DNA of 64,000 bases from Gammaproteobacteria bacterium UBA7310 (GCA_002471665.1 DKQK01000056.1:124001-188000); one strand, 5' to 3'; numbered from the stretch's first letter, positions 37,625-47,938 are shown. A program made the numbers and translations. The notes: a model not told the origin generated them from the letters alone.

Positions 37625-38310
37625 CAGTTCCCCGCCACCAGCAAATTATCGTACTTGAATTTCAAAATGGGACGACTCTGGCCTTCATTCTGGTCGGCAC
37701 TCAGCTCCATGGCTTTTTTGTAGGCCTCCCGTGCTTTGTCCTGATCGCCCATGGCCACATAGATGTCACCGCGCACTTCCTCGTACGCATCCGCCTGTGA
37801 GCCGGGCTGAACTGAATCCAACGCCGTCAAGGCGGCATCATACTGTTCCTGCGCCGCCAGCACCCGGGCCAGCCGCAAATTGGCAATCAAACGGGTAGCC
37901 GCACTGCTGGTATGCTCCATGGCCCACTTCAGCTGCGGCGCGGCAGATTCCTGGTCGCCTTCCATGACGGCTTCCTTGGCCAGCATCAATGCACCAAATA
38001 CAGCGTATTCACTGTCGCTGAAGTCGGTCTTCAGCTGTTCACCCAGGTGGTTCAAGGTTGCCAACTGGCCTTCCAGCTCTTCGGTATTGCCCTGCATCCG
38101 GTTCTGATCCGCCGCCGTTGCCGCTTCGATCACCTGCCCGTAGAGCACGGCAGCGGCTTCGCTGTTTTCCTGCTGGCTTTGAGTCCAGCTCTGATAACCG
38201 AAGACGGCCGCAATGGCCAGTACAATACCGATCAGCACGCTGTTACCGTTGGTTTGCCACCATTTCTTGATTGCTTCGATTTGTTGTTCTTCTGTGCTGT
38301 ACACGTCCAC
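37624..38310 (-). CDS. yfgM: YfgM-like tetratricopeptide membrane protein
   Basis: A 228-residue inner-membrane protein with a short cytoplasmic start (MDVYSTEEQQIEAIKKWWQTNG), one membrane helix (SVLIGIVLAIAAVFGYQSWT) and a periplasmic TPR-like body, for example LRLARVLAAQEQYDAALTALDSV and GDIYVAMGDQDKAREAYKKAM. YfgM is an ancillary SecYEG translocon partner that works with PpiD in handing proteins to periplasmic chaperones. Four bases separate it from the hisS stop, and it overlaps bamB by one base, within the conserved hisS-yfgM-bamB-der order. Confidence 0.92.
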   Translation of the reverse strand: MDVYSTEEQQIEAIKKWWQTNGNSVLIGIVLAIAAVFGYQSWTQSQQENSEAAAVLYGQVIEAATAADQNRMQGNTEELEGQLATLNHLGEQLKTDFSDSEYAVFGALMLAKEAVMEGDQESAAPQLKWAMEHTSSAATRLIANLRLARVLAAQEQYDAALTALDSVQPGSQADAYEEVRGDIYVAMGDQDKAREAYKKAMELSADQNEGQSRPILKFKYDNLLVAGN

Positions 38311-38314
38311 GTTA

Positions 38315-39592
38315 TTACTCCTGGCTAATCAGGTTTTCTGCAAAAAAGTTTGATAGTTGATCCTGCATAATGACCACCTGCTCGCGCTGCTCACGCAAAA
38401 ATTTGACGGCCACCTGCTGATTCTGAATTTCCTGTTCCCCCAACACCAGGGCCACACGGGCTCCGGAATCGTCGGCTTTCTTGATCTGCTTTTTGAACTT
38501 GCCGCCACCGCAGTGGCATTGGACACGCAATGCCGGTAATTGGTTTCGCACTCTTTCTGCCAGCAACAGGCCCTGAATACTGTCTTCAGAGATGATGTAC
38601 ACATCCGGTGCCGGATTGATATGGCCAACCACGTCGCAGGCTTCCAGCAGCAGCACCAAACGCTCGATGCCCATGGCAAATCCCACCGCCGGCGTGCTTT
38701 TACCACCCAATTGCTGTACCAGCCCATCGTAACGGCCACCGGCACACACGGTGCCCTGGGCACCCAAGGCGTCGGTCACCCATTCAAAAACGGTTTTACA
38801 GTAGTAGTCGAGGCCACGCACCAGGTTCGGGTTTATCTCGTATGACACTCCGGCGGCATCCAGCGTTGCCTTCAGTTGCTCAAAATGGAGGCTGGACTCT
38901 TCATCCAGGTAATCGTGCAAACTGGGAGCATGCTTCAGTATTGCCTGGGTGGCTTCATCTTTACTGTCCAACACGCGCAAGGGGTTGCTCTCCAGGCGGC
39001 GCTGACTGTCGGCATCCAACTGTTCGGCGTGCTGCTGCAGAAACGCGACCAGGGCATCACGGAATTCAGCCCGCGCCTCGTTGGAGCCCAGGCTGTTAAG
39101 CTGCAGTGTTACCCGATCCGCAATGCCCAGCGCTTTCCACAAACCCGCGGTCAGCATGATCAGCTCGGCATCGATATCCGGACCCGCCAGGCCGAAGGTT
39201 TCCACACCAATCTGGTGAAATTGACGATAACGCCCTTTCTGCGGCTTTTCATAGCGAAACATGGGGCCCATATACCATAGGCGCTGAACCTGGTTGTAAA
39301 GCAGCCCATGCTCTTCTCCGGCCCGCACGCAACCGGCTGTCCCCTCAGGGCGTAAGGTCAGGCTCTCCTGATTGCGATCCAGAAAGGTATACATTTCTTT
39401 CTCGACGATATCAGTGACTTCACCAATGGAACGTTTGAACAGATCGGTGTATTCCACGATCGGCAGGCGGATTTCCCCATAGCTGTATTGATTCAACAGC
39501 TGACGTACAGTGCTCTCAAGGTACTGCCAAACAGCGGAATCCTGCGGCAGGATATCGTTCATGCCGCGGATGGCTTTGATTCGCTTGCTCAA
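38315..39592 (-). CDS. hisS: Histidyl-tRNA synthetase
   Basis: HisRS charges tRNA-His. The 425-residue product is of class II type, with motif 1 region ([18 protein letters not shown]), motif 2 ([40 protein letters not shown]) and the His-specific elements [16 protein letters not shown] and [13 protein letters not shown]. Motif 3 is in [15 protein letters not shown]. The C-terminal anticodon-binding domain ends near [19 protein letters not shown]. Normal length. It lies directly before yfgM and after ispG in transcription order. Confidence 0.97.
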   Translation of the reverse strand: MSKRIKAIRGMNDILPQDSAVWQYLESTVRQLLNQYSYGEIRLPIVEYTDLFKRSIGEVTDIVEKEMYTFLDRNQESLTLRPEGTAGCVRAGEEHGLLYNQVQRLWYMGPMFRYEKPQKGRYRQFHQIGVETFGLAGPDIDAELIMLTAGLWKALGIADRVTLQLNSLGSNEARAEFRDALVAFLQQHAEQLDADSQRRLESNPLRVLDSKDEATQAILKHAPSLHDYLDEESSLHFEQLKATLDAAGVSYEINPNLVRGLDYYCKTVFEWVTDALGAQGTVCAGGRYDGLVQQLGGKSTPAVGFAMGIERLVLLLEACDVVGHINPAPDVYIISEDSIQGLLLAERVRNQLPALRVQCHCGGGKFKKQIKKADDSGARVALVLGEQEIQNQQVAVKFLREQREQVVIMQDQLSNFFAENLISQE

Positions 39593-39655
39593 TTCTGATG
39601 TTCCTAACTCAATTCGCTGACGGAGACAATTAAAAGCGGCCGATTATAAGCCAGA

Positions 39656-40780
39656 TCAGGCTCCGAGTGTTATTTTTACCGGTGTTTCGCCACCTTCAGC
39701 GTCCACCTCTTCCGCCTTGGCCCGGATCACTTTTTCCAGCTCGGCAATCAGATCCGAGTTATCCACTTTGTGACTGGGCTTGCCTTCGCGGAAGATCAGG
39801 TTATTGGGGGAGCCACCAGTGAGCCCGATATGGGCTTCCTTGGCCTCGCCGGGGCCATTCACCACACAGCCGATAATGGCCACATCCAGGGGTGTTTTAA
39901 TGTCTTCCAAACGGGATTCCAGCGCGTTAACCGTACTGATGACGTCAAAGTTCTGCCGGGAACAACTGGGGCAGGCAATAAAATTAATGCCCTTGGTACG
40001 CAACCCCAGGCTCTTAAGAATATCAAATCCCACCTTCACTTCTTCGACCGGATCGGCCGCCAGAGAGATGCGCAGGGTATCGCCAATCCCTTCCATCAAC
40101 AGAGAGCCCAGGGCAATGGCGGACTTCACGGTACCGGAGCGCAGCCCCCCGGCTTCCGTCACCCCCAGGTGCAGGGGATTATCGATCTGGGCTGCAATCA
40201 GGCGATAGGCCGCAACGGTCATAAACACGTTGGACGCTTTCAGGCTCAATTTGAAATTTTGAAAGTCCAGCTTGTCGAGGATGTCCACATGCCGCATGGC
40301 CGATTCCATCAAAGCCTCCGGCGTGGGTTCGCCATACTTTTTCTGCAGGTCTTTCTCCAGCGATCCGGCATTGACCCCGATGCGAATGGGGATGTTCTTG
40401 TCCCGCGCACAATCCACGACGGCCCGGATGCGGTCCTCGCGGCCGATATTGCCTGGGTTGATACGCAAACAATCGACCCCCTGCTCCGCCACCGCCAAGG
40501 CAATCTTGTAGTCAAAGTGGATATCCGCCACCAGGGGTACAGAAACCTGCTTTTTTATCGCACCAAAGGCTTCCGCTGCGTCCATGGAGGGCACGGAAAC
40601 CCGCACGATATCCACACCGGCCTCCTCCAGGCGCTGGATTTGGCCTACCGTGGCGGCCACATCGGTGGTTTCGGTATTGGTCATACTCTGCACGCTGATC
40701 GGCGCATCACCACCCACGGGTACATTGCCAACCATAATCTGACGGGATTGACGGCGTTTTATTGGTGATTCAAAGTGCAT
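39656..40780 (-). CDS. ispG: 4-hydroxy-3-methylbut-2-enyl-diphosphate synthase (flavodoxin)
   Basis: IspG catalyses the penultimate step of the MEP isoprenoid pathway and uses a [4Fe-4S] cluster. The 374-residue product starts with [20 protein letters not shown] and has the TIM barrel ([19 protein letters not shown]). The cluster ligands are [12 protein letters not shown] (two Cys) and [16 protein letters not shown] (one Cys plus the nearby Glu). Since the isc assembly genes are lost downstream in this same run, its cluster must come from another system. It lies between rodZ and hisS as in Pseudomonas. Confidence 0.97.
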   Translation of the reverse strand: MHFESPIKRRQSRQIMVGNVPVGGDAPISVQSMTNTETTDVAATVGQIQRLEEAGVDIVRVSVPSMDAAEAFGAIKKQVSVPLVADIHFDYKIALAVAEQGVDCLRINPGNIGREDRIRAVVDCARDKNIPIRIGVNAGSLEKDLQKKYGEPTPEALMESAMRHVDILDKLDFQNFKLSLKASNVFMTVAAYRLIAAQIDNPLHLGVTEAGGLRSGTVKSAIALGSLLMEGIGDTLRISLAADPVEEVKVGFDILKSLGLRTKGINFIACPSCSRQNFDVISTVNALESRLEDIKTPLDVAIIGCVVNGPGEAKEAHIGLTGGSPNNLIFREGKPSHKVDNSDLIAELEKVIRAKAEEVDAEGGETPVKITLGA

Positions 40781-40852
40781 GTTGGACTCCTACCCTAGCT
40801 GGACAGGGCGGTATGTTAAGGCTTATTGCGGTGTATTGCCATGCAGGCGGTG

Positions 40853-41875
40853 CTATTCGCCCAATCGGACCCGAACAACATTATGAGGAGGAACGCGGAA
40901 CGAAACCGGCTGACCATTATAACGGACCGATACCACATTGCCGTTACCCAATTTGGCCTCCAGGGGAGGCTCGCCGGTAATACTCAGTGACTCGCCATTA
41001 CGCCGCAGATTGGAGTAGATGAGCGCACCGCTGGCATCCCGGATCTCAACCCAGCAATCGCCGGTGAACGCCATACTGATCTGGCCCTGAGGCGCGGTGA
41101 CCTGGGAGTCCGGCAGGGCGGCATCCGACGCCAAATCTGCAGCGGCCTGCAGCGCCGGTTGCATCACCTCTGCGGCATCGGGTTCGGGCGCCGGCGTATC
41201 CGGGTCAATGACCGGTTCAATATTCTCGGCTTCTGCGGCCTCGGCTTCTTCAGGCATGGGCTCGGATGACACCAGCGCTTCGCGCTCAAGCTCAAGGGAA
41301 ACCTCGGTATCGAGGCTGTCCGCAGCGGGCTGGTCTGGCGGCGTAACCGGTTCGGCATCAACGGCCGGTGTGGTCTCGATTACAGCCTCACCCTGTGGCG
41401 CAGCCGCGTCTTCTGCCAACGGAGCAACGGCCTCCGGTTCACCGCTTGCGGGCCACAGCAGATAGGCCACCATCACCACCACCAAACCCAGCAGTCCAAA
41501 CCGCAACGGCGTGGCGAAACGGGGGGCGGTACGGGGGGTCTCAATGGGCTGTACCGGCTGTGGCTTCCCACTGCCGGTGATGGCTTCATAGGAACGGACC
41601 AGCTCTTCGCCACCGATCCCCAACAAGCGGGAGTAACTGCGCAAATAGCCCTTCACGAAGGTGGCGTTGGGTAAGGCGCGATAGTCATCGGCTTCCAGCG
41701 CCTTCACCACACCCGGGGACAGATGCAGGGCGTCCGCAGCTTCATTGACCGTCAGGTTTGCCGCTTCCCGGGCCCGTTGCAAGCGCGCCCCCGGGGAGGA
41801 AGCCAGCAACTTGTCGACCCCGCTTCCATTATCCGGCGAGGCGTTTGCAGCTGGTTTTCCGGGCAATGCAGTCAT
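40853..41875 (-). CDS. rodZ: Cytoskeletal protein RodZ
   Basis: RodZ links MreB to the cell wall machinery and helps set rod shape. The 340-residue product has a cytoplasmic helix-turn-helix domain (PGARLQRAREAANLTVNEAADALHLSPGVVKALEADDYRALP, residues ~30-75), one membrane helix (RFGLLGLVVVMVAYLLWPA, ~130-150), an acidic Glu/Ala/Pro-rich periplasmic linker and a C-terminal DUF4115 beta domain (ISMAFTGDCWVEIRDASGALIYSNL). It is three bases from the pilF stop on the same strand. Confidence 0.93.
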   Translation of the reverse strand: MTALPGKPAANASPDNGSGVDKLLASSPGARLQRAREAANLTVNEAADALHLSPGVVKALEADDYRALPNATFVKGYLRSYSRLLGIGGEELVRSYEAITGSGKPQPVQPIETPRTAPRFATPLRFGLLGLVVVMVAYLLWPASGEPEAVAPLAEDAAAPQGEAVIETTPAVDAEPVTPPDQPAADSLDTEVSLELEREALVSSEPMPEEAEAAEAENIEPVIDPDTPAPEPDAAEVMQPALQAAADLASDAALPDSQVTAPQGQISMAFTGDCWVEIRDASGALIYSNLRRNGESLSITGEPPLEAKLGNGNVVSVRYNGQPVSFRVPPHNVVRVRLGE

Positions 41876-41878
41876 AAC

Positions 41879-42670
41879 TTACAATGATGCCTTATATGCT
41901 TTGTATTCATCCGAGCCAGGGAACAGGTTTTTTAACGCAAGTTCATAACTGGCCAGCTTGTTCTGGTCGCCCAGCACCCGTTGCAGGCGTATTCCCAACC
42001 ACAACTGTTTTGGTGAGGGTTTGGCAACCGATTCATGCTTTTTCAGGTAGCGGGCGGCCATCATATTGTTGCCCTCCGCCATCGACAATTCAGCCATCTC
42101 CAGCAAGGATACCGGCAGGTTTGGATTCAACTGCAACGCCCGGTTGAACGCCGCTTTGGCAGATTCAATGTCGTCTTTTTCCAGGTAGCAGATACCCAGA
42201 TTCTCAAACGCCTTGTAACGCCGGGGGTAACGATAATCCTTGGTCACCCGCTCCAGCTGTTTGATGGCATCGTCGTAGCGCTTTTTCTCAAACAGGTAAG
42301 CCGCATAGTTATTGCGTGCCTGGGAAAACTCCGGATCCACCGATAACGCTTTATCGAAGTGGCGGACCACTTGCTCATCTTCGCCTTCCATGATGTAAAA
42401 CAGAGCCAGCGCATTGTTGACCGCTGGATCATCCGGCGCAATTTCATAGGCGCGGGTGAGGGTGCGATTGGCGTGCTCCATCTGCCGCAGTTTCATATAC
42501 TGGGTACCGGCTTCCACATAGTTGCGAGCGGCCTTCGCCGGGTCACGGTTCTGGGCAAGTGGATCATTGGTCTCAGTAACGCATCCAGCGAGTCCCTGCC
42601 CCAGCAGCAACCCCAGCAACATTGCCTTGAATATCGTTCTGTACGGATCCAGCTGCCTCAATTTCTCCAT
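41879..42670 (-). CDS. pilF: Type IV pilus biogenesis/stability lipoprotein PilF (PilW)
   Basis: A 263-residue TPR lipoprotein needed for multimerisation of the PilQ secretin. The lipobox is in LLLGQGLAGCVTE. Six TPR-like helical pairs follow, for example AARNYVEAGTQYMKLRQMEHANRTL, NNALALFYIMEGEDEQVVRHFDKAL and NLGICYLEKDDIESAKAAFNRAL. Position between rlmN and rodZ is the conserved one. The name PilW is used for the same protein in Neisseria. Confidence 0.92.
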   Translation of the reverse strand: MEKLRQLDPYRTIFKAMLLGLLLGQGLAGCVTETNDPLAQNRDPAKAARNYVEAGTQYMKLRQMEHANRTLTRAYEIAPDDPAVNNALALFYIMEGEDEQVVRHFDKALSVDPEFSQARNNYAAYLFEKKRYDDAIKQLERVTKDYRYPRRYKAFENLGICYLEKDDIESAKAAFNRALQLNPNLPVSLLEMAELSMAEGNNMMAARYLKKHESVAKPSPKQLWLGIRLQRVLGDQNKLASYELALKNLFPGSDEYKAYKASL

Positions 42671-42719
42671 CCTTTTTTTGTAGATCTATCAACAAACACG
42701 CAAGCAGCCTGCTGCAGTA

Positions 42720-43883
42720 TCAGGAGCCTGCCTGGTGTACCGGTATCTTGTTATTTCCTTGTGCCGCGACCTTGGCCCGCCACTGGGCCGAACGCCGGGT
42801 TCGATCCTGAACCTTGCCCACCAGCTGACCACAGGCCGCATCGATATCATCACCGCGGGTGGTACGGATAGTGGTTACGAATCCTGCTTTCATCAGCCTG
42901 TCCTGAAACGCCTTGATACGCAAGCCATTTGGGCGCTTATATCCGGAATCGGGAAAGGGATTAAACGGAATCAGATTGATTTTGGAAGGCACATTTTGCA
43001 GTAACGCTATCAACTGCTCCGCGTGCTCGAATTTGTCGTTCACCCCATCAATCAGCACATATTCCATCGTTACCCTGCGCGTGTCCGGGAACCTGTCCAC
43101 ATATTCACGGCATGCCGCCATCAATTCCGACAGAGGGTACTTTTTATTAACAGGAACAAGCACATCACGCAACTCATCAGTGGGCGCGTGCAATGAAACC
43201 GCCAGGGCTACGTCTATACGGTCATACAGCTCGTACATCCTGGGCACTACTCCGGACGTGCTCAAGGTGAGGCGTTTCTTCGCCACACCATAACCCAGAT
43301 CATCCTTCATCAATTCCATTGCACTGATGACGTTCTCAAAATTCAGCAGGGGCTCCCCCATGCCCATCATCACCACATTGGTAATGTTGCGCACGCCCCG
43401 GTTTTCCGGCGCACCAAAGGAACGTTGTGCGATCCAGACCTGGCCGACGATTTCAGCCACGGTGAGATCACGATGAAAACCCTGCTTGCCGGTGGAGCAA
43501 AAGCTGCAGTCCAGGGCGCACCCCACTTGCGAGGATACGCACAAGGTACCGCGCTTGCCATCCGGGATAAATACCGTTTCAACTTTGTTGCCCTGATCCA
43601 GCTCCACCACCCATTTGCGGGTGCCATCATTGGAAAAATGCTCCAGGGCAACCTTGGGGCCCCGAATCTCTGCCAGCTGAGCCAACTTACCGCGCAGCGC
43701 CTTGCCCAGGTTTGTCATCGCTTCAAAATCATCAGCCCCAAAGAAATGAATCCACTTCATGACCTGGTGGGCACGAAACCGTTTTTCTCCAATGGACTCG
43801 AAGAAATCCTCCATTTGCTGACGGGTCAACCCCAGCAAATTAACCTTGTTCGTGCTGTCATTTTGAACAGACTCGGAACTCAT
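42720..43883 (-). CDS. rlmN: Dual-specificity rRNA/tRNA adenine C2-methyltransferase RlmN
   Basis: RlmN is a radical-SAM enzyme that methylates A2503 of 23S rRNA and A37 of some tRNAs. The 387-residue product has the cluster motif C-x3-C-x2-C in [25 protein letters not shown], the SAM-binding strand motif and the second catalytic Cys near the end (DIDAACGQL). The N-terminal [25 protein letters not shown] matches the RlmN HhH-like start. It needs a [4Fe-4S] cluster. Normal length; next to pilF as in relatives. Confidence 0.96.
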   Translation of the reverse strand: MSSESVQNDSTNKVNLLGLTRQQMEDFFESIGEKRFRAHQVMKWIHFFGADDFEAMTNLGKALRGKLAQLAEIRGPKVALEHFSNDGTRKWVVELDQGNKVETVFIPDGKRGTLCVSSQVGCALDCSFCSTGKQGFHRDLTVAEIVGQVWIAQRSFGAPENRGVRNITNVVMMGMGEPLLNFENVISAMELMKDDLGYGVAKKRLTLSTSGVVPRMYELYDRIDVALAVSLHAPTDELRDVLVPVNKKYPLSELMAACREYVDRFPDTRRVTMEYVLIDGVNDKFEHAEQLIALLQNVPSKINLIPFNPFPDSGYKRPNGLRIKAFQDRLMKAGFVTTIRTTRGDDIDAACGQLVGKVQDRTRRSAQWRAKVAAQGNNKIPVHQAGS

Positions 43884-43922
43884 GATGACACCTGTCTTGG
43901 GCCTGAATAGCCCTGTTTAGAT

Positions 43923-43957
43923 ATGACAAATGGAGTCATCAAGACTCCATTTGTCAT
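43923..43957 (-). other. Perfect hairpin between ndk and rlmN
   Basis: A 14-bp inverted repeat (ATGACAAATGGAGT with ACTCCATTTGTCAT) with a seven-base loop lies between the ndk stop and the rlmN start. There is no T-run on the minus strand, so it is likely an RNA-processing or stability hairpin, or a protein-binding dyad, rather than a strong terminator. Confidence 0.6.
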
Positions 43958-43989
43958 TAAGCGTAGCGTAAATTGCTGTTTTCAGGCAA

Positions 43990-44421
43990 TTATCGGGTGC
44001 GCGGACACAATTCGCTTTCGGCGAAGAAATACGCAATTTCACGGGCGGCAGAGGTTTCTGAGTCGGAACCGTGCACGGCATTCTCATCAATGGTTTGAGC
44101 GAAATCGGCGCGGATAGTTCCCGCCTCGGCTTCTTTAGGGTTGGTGGCCCCCATCAGTTCACGGTTCAGTGCCACCGCATTCTCACCTTCCAGTACCTGC
44201 ACCACCACCGGCCCGGAGGTCATGAACTTCACCAAATCAGCAAAGAAAGGGCGCTCTTTGTGTTCGGCGTAAAAACCACCGGCAGTCTGCTCTGACAGAT
44301 GAACCATTTTGGAAGCAACCACTTTCAGACCGGCTTTTTCGAAGCGGGTCAGGATTTCACCAATAACATTCTTGGCAACTGCGTCAGGCTTGATGATGGA
44401 AAAGGTGCGTTGTACCGCCAT
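43990..44421 (-). CDS. ndk: Nucleoside diphosphate kinase
   Basis: Ndk transfers the gamma phosphate between nucleoside triphosphates and diphosphates. The start at ATG 44419-44421 ([21 protein letters not shown]) with GGAG upstream gives 143 residues, the usual length. The active-site His lies in [20 protein letters not shown], and [17 protein letters not shown] is the standard motif. In Pseudomonas ndk follows the complete isc operon; here it follows iscS directly. Confidence 0.97.
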   Translation of the reverse strand: MAVQRTFSIIKPDAVAKNVIGEILTRFEKAGLKVVASKMVHLSEQTAGGFYAEHKERPFFADLVKFMTSGPVVVQVLEGENAVALNRELMGATNPKEAEAGTIRADFAQTIDENAVHGSDSETSAAREIAYFFAESELCPRTR

Positions 44422-44506
44422 GGGTTTCTCCAAATTATATTAAATTTCAAATGGTTAGAATAAAAGATCGTGGACGTTTCCGTGGCAACAGCCCAGCTTC
44501 GCCGCG

Positions 44507-44512
44507 ATTATA
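44507..44512 (-). promoter_or_regulatory. Putative -10 element of an ndk promoter
   Basis: A perfect TATAAT on the minus strand, followed by CGCGGCG, lies about 85 bases before the ndk start in the short iscS-ndk gap. No clear -35 is present at 16-18 bases. It would give ndk its own transcript, independent of iscRS. Confidence 0.4.
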
Positions 44513-44538
44513 CTCAGGTTTTGTGGCAATGAATACAA

Positions 44539-45684
44539 TCAGCCCCGCAGGCGGCTCACCGTGTCGGTGACACGCTGGATAGCAAAATCGATTTCTTCTT
44601 CAGTGGTGAAGCGCCCAAGGGAGAACCGCACCGAGGACAAGGCCAGCTCATCGCTTATCCCCAAACTCTTTACCACATAGGAGGGCGCCACCGTGGCTGA
44701 ATTACAGGCGCTGCCGGAGGACACCGCCAGGTCATCCAGCGCCATCATCAGGGTTTCACCTTCGACCCCGGAAAACGCCACATTTAATATGCCACATACC
44801 CGTTGCCGGGGGTGCCCGTTCATTCGCACCCCTCCCAGCGGTTCAATACCTTGCCACAGGCGCTGGCGCAGCTGTTCGATGCGGGCGGATTCCTGCGGCC
44901 ACTGCTGTTGGGCCAACTGAAACGCCTCCCCCATGCCCACAATCTGATGGGTTGCCAGGGTGCCCGAGCGCATGCCTCGCTCGTGGCCACCACCATGAAT
45001 CTGCGCCGCCACGCGCACCTGGGGATTGCGCCGTACGTACAATGCCCCCATCCCCTTTGGCCCATAGACTTTGTGGGAAGACAGGGACATCAGATCCACC
45101 GGAGTTTGCTGCAGATCGATGGCCATTTTACCGGCACTCTGCGCCGCATCCACATGCAACAGCACACCACGCTCCCGGGTAATGGAGGCTATCGCATCCA
45201 TGTCCGTGATGGTGCCCAACTCGTTGTTCACCTGCATCAGGGATACCAGCACCGTATCGTCCCCGATCGCTGCGGCCACGGCATCTGGTTGTATAATGCC
45301 ATCCTCATCCGGTTGCAGATAGGTCACCCGGCAGCCCCTACTCTCCAGATATTGACAGGTGTCCAGTACCGCCTTGTGCTCAATGGCCGAAGTGACAATG
45401 TGATTCCCCCGCTCAGCGTAGGCCTCCATTACCCCTTTGATGGCCAGGTTATCCGACTCGGTCGCACCGGAGGTCCAGACGATTTCCCGTGGTTCCGCGC
45501 CAATCAGGCCGGCCACCTGGCGGCGCGCCGATTCCACCGCCTCTTCTGCCTGCCAGCCATACAAATGCGAACGGGAAGCCGGATTGGCGAATATGCCAGC
45601 CAGAGTAAGGCAATGCCCCATCTTTTCCGCAACAACAGGGTCAACTGGGGTGGTGGCAGCGTAATCGAGGTATACCGGTCGCAT
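44539..45684 (-). CDS. iscS: Cysteine desulfurase IscS, C-terminal tail missing
   Basis: IscS is a PLP enzyme that takes sulfur from cysteine for Fe-S clusters, tRNA thiolation and other uses. The start [16 protein letters not shown] at 45684 gives 381 residues; E. coli IscS has 404. The PLP-Lys motif is [14 protein letters not shown] and the persulfide Cys is in [18 protein letters not shown]. The chain stops at [10 protein letters not shown], whereas standard IscS continues about 20 residues with the LSPLW...GVDL tail that contacts IscU. Consistently, iscU, iscA, hscB, hscA, fdx and iscX do not follow; ndk does. The ribosome binding site is weak. It probably still serves tRNA thiolation and/or another assembly system. 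Confidence 0.92.
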   Translation of the reverse strand: MRPVYLDYAATTPVDPVVAEKMGHCLTLAGIFANPASRSHLYGWQAEEAVESARRQVAGLIGAEPREIVWTSGATESDNLAIKGVMEAYAERGNHIVTSAIEHKAVLDTCQYLESRGCRVTYLQPDEDGIIQPDAVAAAIGDDTVLVSLMQVNNELGTITDMDAIASITRERGVLLHVDAAQSAGKMAIDLQQTPVDLMSLSSHKVYGPKGMGALYVRRNPQVRVAAQIHGGGHERGMRSGTLATHQIVGMGEAFQLAQQQWPQESARIEQLRQRLWQGIEPLGGVRMNGHPRQRVCGILNVAFSGVEGETLMMALDDLAVSSGSACNSATVAPSYVVKSLGISDELALSSVRFSLGRFTTEEEIDFAIQRVTDTVSRLRG

Positions 45685-45776
45685 GAGAGAGATCAGAAAA
45701 TGAAATGAGGGCGGGATTATAAAGCAGGCTGGCGGACCGGGCAAAAATCATTGACCGGTTCGCACCAGGATGCACC

Positions 45777-46268
45777 CTAATTGATTTCGCTTAAGGGTAC
45801 CCGATCGGAACCCTTACTGTTGCGTTCCTGCTGGTATTTGTCCTGCCGTTCGGCAACCGCCCGCACTTCTTGACGGTCGACCAGGTTCTGCAGGCTGATA
45901 CCGGACAGAAAATCATGCAATTGCTTGCTCAGATCCTGCCACAAATCATGGGTCAAGCAGGTTTCCCCATCCTGGCAATCACCGTTCCCGCTGCATCGGG
46001 TGACATCCACTTTTTCATCCACGGCATCAATGATTTGCGCCACGTAAACCTGGGCGCCGTCACGACTCAAACGATAGCCTCCACCCGGCCCCCGAACACT
46101 GGAAACCAGATCATTCTTCCGCAGTTTGGCAAACAGCTGCTCCAGATAGGAGATGGAAATACCCTGGCGCTCGGAAATATCTGCCAGGCTGACAGGCCCG
46201 GTTTTCGCGTGCAGCGCCAGATCCAGCATGGCAGTCACCGCGTACCGACCTTTGGTGGTGAGTTTCAT
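45777..46268 (-). CDS. iscR: Fe-S cluster-sensing regulator IscR
   Basis: IscR is an Rrf2-family winged-helix regulator that senses [2Fe-2S] status. The start is ATG 46266-46268 ([20 protein letters not shown]) with GGAGG upstream, giving 163 residues. The DNA-binding part includes [28 protein letters not shown] and [11 protein letters not shown]. All three cluster Cys are present in [20 protein letters not shown], so it should bind a cluster. An IscR-like site lies over its own promoter. It precedes iscS by 92 bases. Confidence 0.96.
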   Translation of the reverse strand: MKLTTKGRYAVTAMLDLALHAKTGPVSLADISERQGISISYLEQLFAKLRKNDLVSSVRGPGGGYRLSRDGAQVYVAQIIDAVDEKVDVTRCSGNGDCQDGETCLTHDLWQDLSKQLHDFLSGISLQNLVDRQEVRAVAERQDKYQQERNSKGSDRVPLSEIN

Positions 46269-46328
46269 AGATTGGGGGCCTCCAGTAATACTGCCACTCT
46301 GCCGCAACAGAGACTGACCCCCATTTTG

Positions 46329-46351
46329 CTATCTCCTACTATTTCAGTCAA
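46329..46351 (-). promoter_or_regulatory. iscR promoter with type 1 IscR-like binding site
   Basis: On the minus strand the sequence begins TTGACTGAAATAGTAGGAG and matches by eye the known type 1 IscR site (TTGACT...AGT-GG pattern). Its first six bases form a -35 element, followed after 17 bases by CAAAAT (46323-46328) as a -10. The site overlaps the last codons of cysE, so iscR is probably autoregulated as in E. coli. Confidence 0.65.
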
Positions 46352-47138
46352 CTTTTGATGAGGTGGATGCCGGACTCTCTTTCGGCTCTTCCTCAAACAG
46401 CTGATCCCGTATCTCCGGCAGGGATTTACCGCAATCGGACCCTAATGCCTCCAAGGCCTTGCCCATGGCATTGACCTTCTGATCCACGGCATGCATATGA
46501 TCCAACATATTCTTGATGGAGTGGGCAATGGGGTCGGGCATGTCCGGCGTCATCCCATAGGCATCAAAGCCTATTTTACTGGCCATCGCCTGGCGCTTGC
46601 GCTCCTCTGCGCAGTCACCATCCCCTTCTTTGCAGATGATACGACCGGGAATGCCCACCACGGTGGCCTCACCGGGCACATCCTTGGTCACTACGGCGTT
46701 GGAACCCACCCGGGCGTTCTCACCCACCGTGATCGGGCCCAACACCTTGGCCCCGGCGCCTACCACCACTCCGTTTTTCAGGGTAGGGTGACGCTTGCCT
46801 TTGTTCCAGGTGGTGCCCCCCAGGGTAACACCGTGATAGATCGTAACATCATCGCCCACTTCCGCCGTCTCGCCGATCACCACACCCATGCCATGATCAA
46901 TAAAAAAACGACGGCCGATGGTGGCGCCGGGGTGTATTTCAATACCGGTTAGCCAGCGGGAGAAACTGGATATAAAACGGGCGCTTAGTTTGAAATCCAT
47001 TGTCCACAACTTGTGCGCCAGCCGGTGCATCAACACCGCATGCAGGCCCGGGTAATTCAGCAGCACTTCCACACTGGTGCGGGCTGCCGGGTCTCGGTGA
47101 AACACCGAACGAATGTCTTCGCGAATGCCTTCAAACAT
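46344..47138 (-). CDS. cysE: Serine O-acetyltransferase
   Basis: CysE acetylates serine with acetyl-CoA for cysteine synthesis. The 264-residue product has the N-terminal helical part ([25 protein letters not shown]) and a left-handed beta-helix of hexapeptide repeats ([61 protein letters not shown]), with the active-site His in [13 protein letters not shown]-terminal extension with acidic and Pro/Ser residues ([15 protein letters not shown]) is longer than in E. coli. It lies between trmJ and iscR; the end carries the IscR site. Confidence 0.95.
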   Translation of the reverse strand: MFEGIREDIRSVFHRDPAARTSVEVLLNYPGLHAVLMHRLAHKLWTMDFKLSARFISSFSRWLTGIEIHPGATIGRRFFIDHGMGVVIGETAEVGDDVTIYHGVTLGGTTWNKGKRHPTLKNGVVVGAGAKVLGPITVGENARVGSNAVVTKDVPGEATVVGIPGRIICKEGDGDCAEERKRQAMASKIGFDAYGMTPDMPDPIAHSIKNMLDHMHAVDQKVNAMGKALEALGSDCGKSLPEIRDQLFEEEPKESPASTSSKVD

Positions 47139-47164
47139 GGGGGGTCCTTGAGTTTACCCTGTAG

Positions 47165-47938
47165 CTAACTGCCCTTGATGCGTTTCTGTACTGTCGACAG
47201 CACACCGCGCATCAGATTCATTTCCAATCGATCCATGCGGGTGCGCATAAACAGGCGCCGCGCCCGGGTCATCAACTGTTTGGGATTACTGGGGTCAAAA
47301 AAGCCAATATCAAGCAGCGTTTCTTCGAAATGCGTCATAAAGCGCTCCATATCCTGCGCCGACACCAGTGGCTCATCCCAGTCCGCAAACTGTAGCGGCA
47401 TGGAGGGCTTGGATGGTGGGTCTCCCTGCTGCTGCCCCTGGTGGCGCGCCAACACCCCCATACGCATTTCGTAGCAGATCACCTGCACAGCGGCCGCCAC
47501 GTTCAACACAGAGTACTCCTGGTTACCGGGAATACAGATGTGATAATGGCAGCGTCGCAGTTCTTCGTTATTAAGGCCAGCGTCTTCTCTGCCAAAGACG
47601 ATGGCAATACTCGCACCCTCGGGCTCATTCAAGACAAGCTCAGAGGCTTCTCTGGGGCTCATTAGGGGCCAGGGAATGGTGCGCATGCGTGCGCTGGTAC
47701 CAAACACCATCTGGCAATCTGCAATGGCCTCATCCAAAGTATCCACCACTTTGGCCTTATACAAAAGATCCGCGGCGCCCGTGGCCCGGGCGGTGGCCTT
47801 GGCAGTAGGAAACTCCCTGGGAGCAACCAGCACCAGATCCGTCACCCCCATGGTTTTCATGGCCCGGGCCGCCGCACCTATATTGCCGGAGTCACTGGTA
47901 TTGATCATAACAATGCGGATTCGATTCAGTAATTCCAT
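47165..47938 (-). CDS. trmJ: tRNA (cytidine/uridine-2'-O)-methyltransferase TrmJ
   Basis: TrmJ is a SPOUT-class enzyme that 2'-O-methylates position 32 of tRNAs. The 257-residue product has the knot motifs NTSDSGNIGAAARAMKTMGV, SIAIVFGREDAGLNNEELRRCH and IPGNQEYSVLNVAAAVQVICYEMRMG. The C-terminal helical extension ends at RGVLSTVQKRIKGS. Length and position match relatives. It is divergent from suhB, with a 147-base gap that should hold both promoters. Confidence 0.95.
   Translation of the reverse strand: MELLNRIRIVMINTSDSGNIGAAARAMKTMGVTDLVLVAPREFPTAKATARATGAADLLYKAKVVDTLDEAIADCQMVFGTSARMRTIPWPLMSPREASELVLNEPEGASIAIVFGREDAGLNNEELRRCHYHICIPGNQEYSVLNVAAAVQVICYEMRMGVLARHQGQQQGDPPSKPSMPLQFADWDEPLVSAQDMERFMTHFEETLLDIGFFDPSNPKQLMTRARRLFMRTRMDRLEMNLMRGVLSTVQKRIKGS

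Noticed and set aside
39770..40768. 332-codon open frame opposite ispG
   Set aside because: Antisense shadow of a fully conserved gene.
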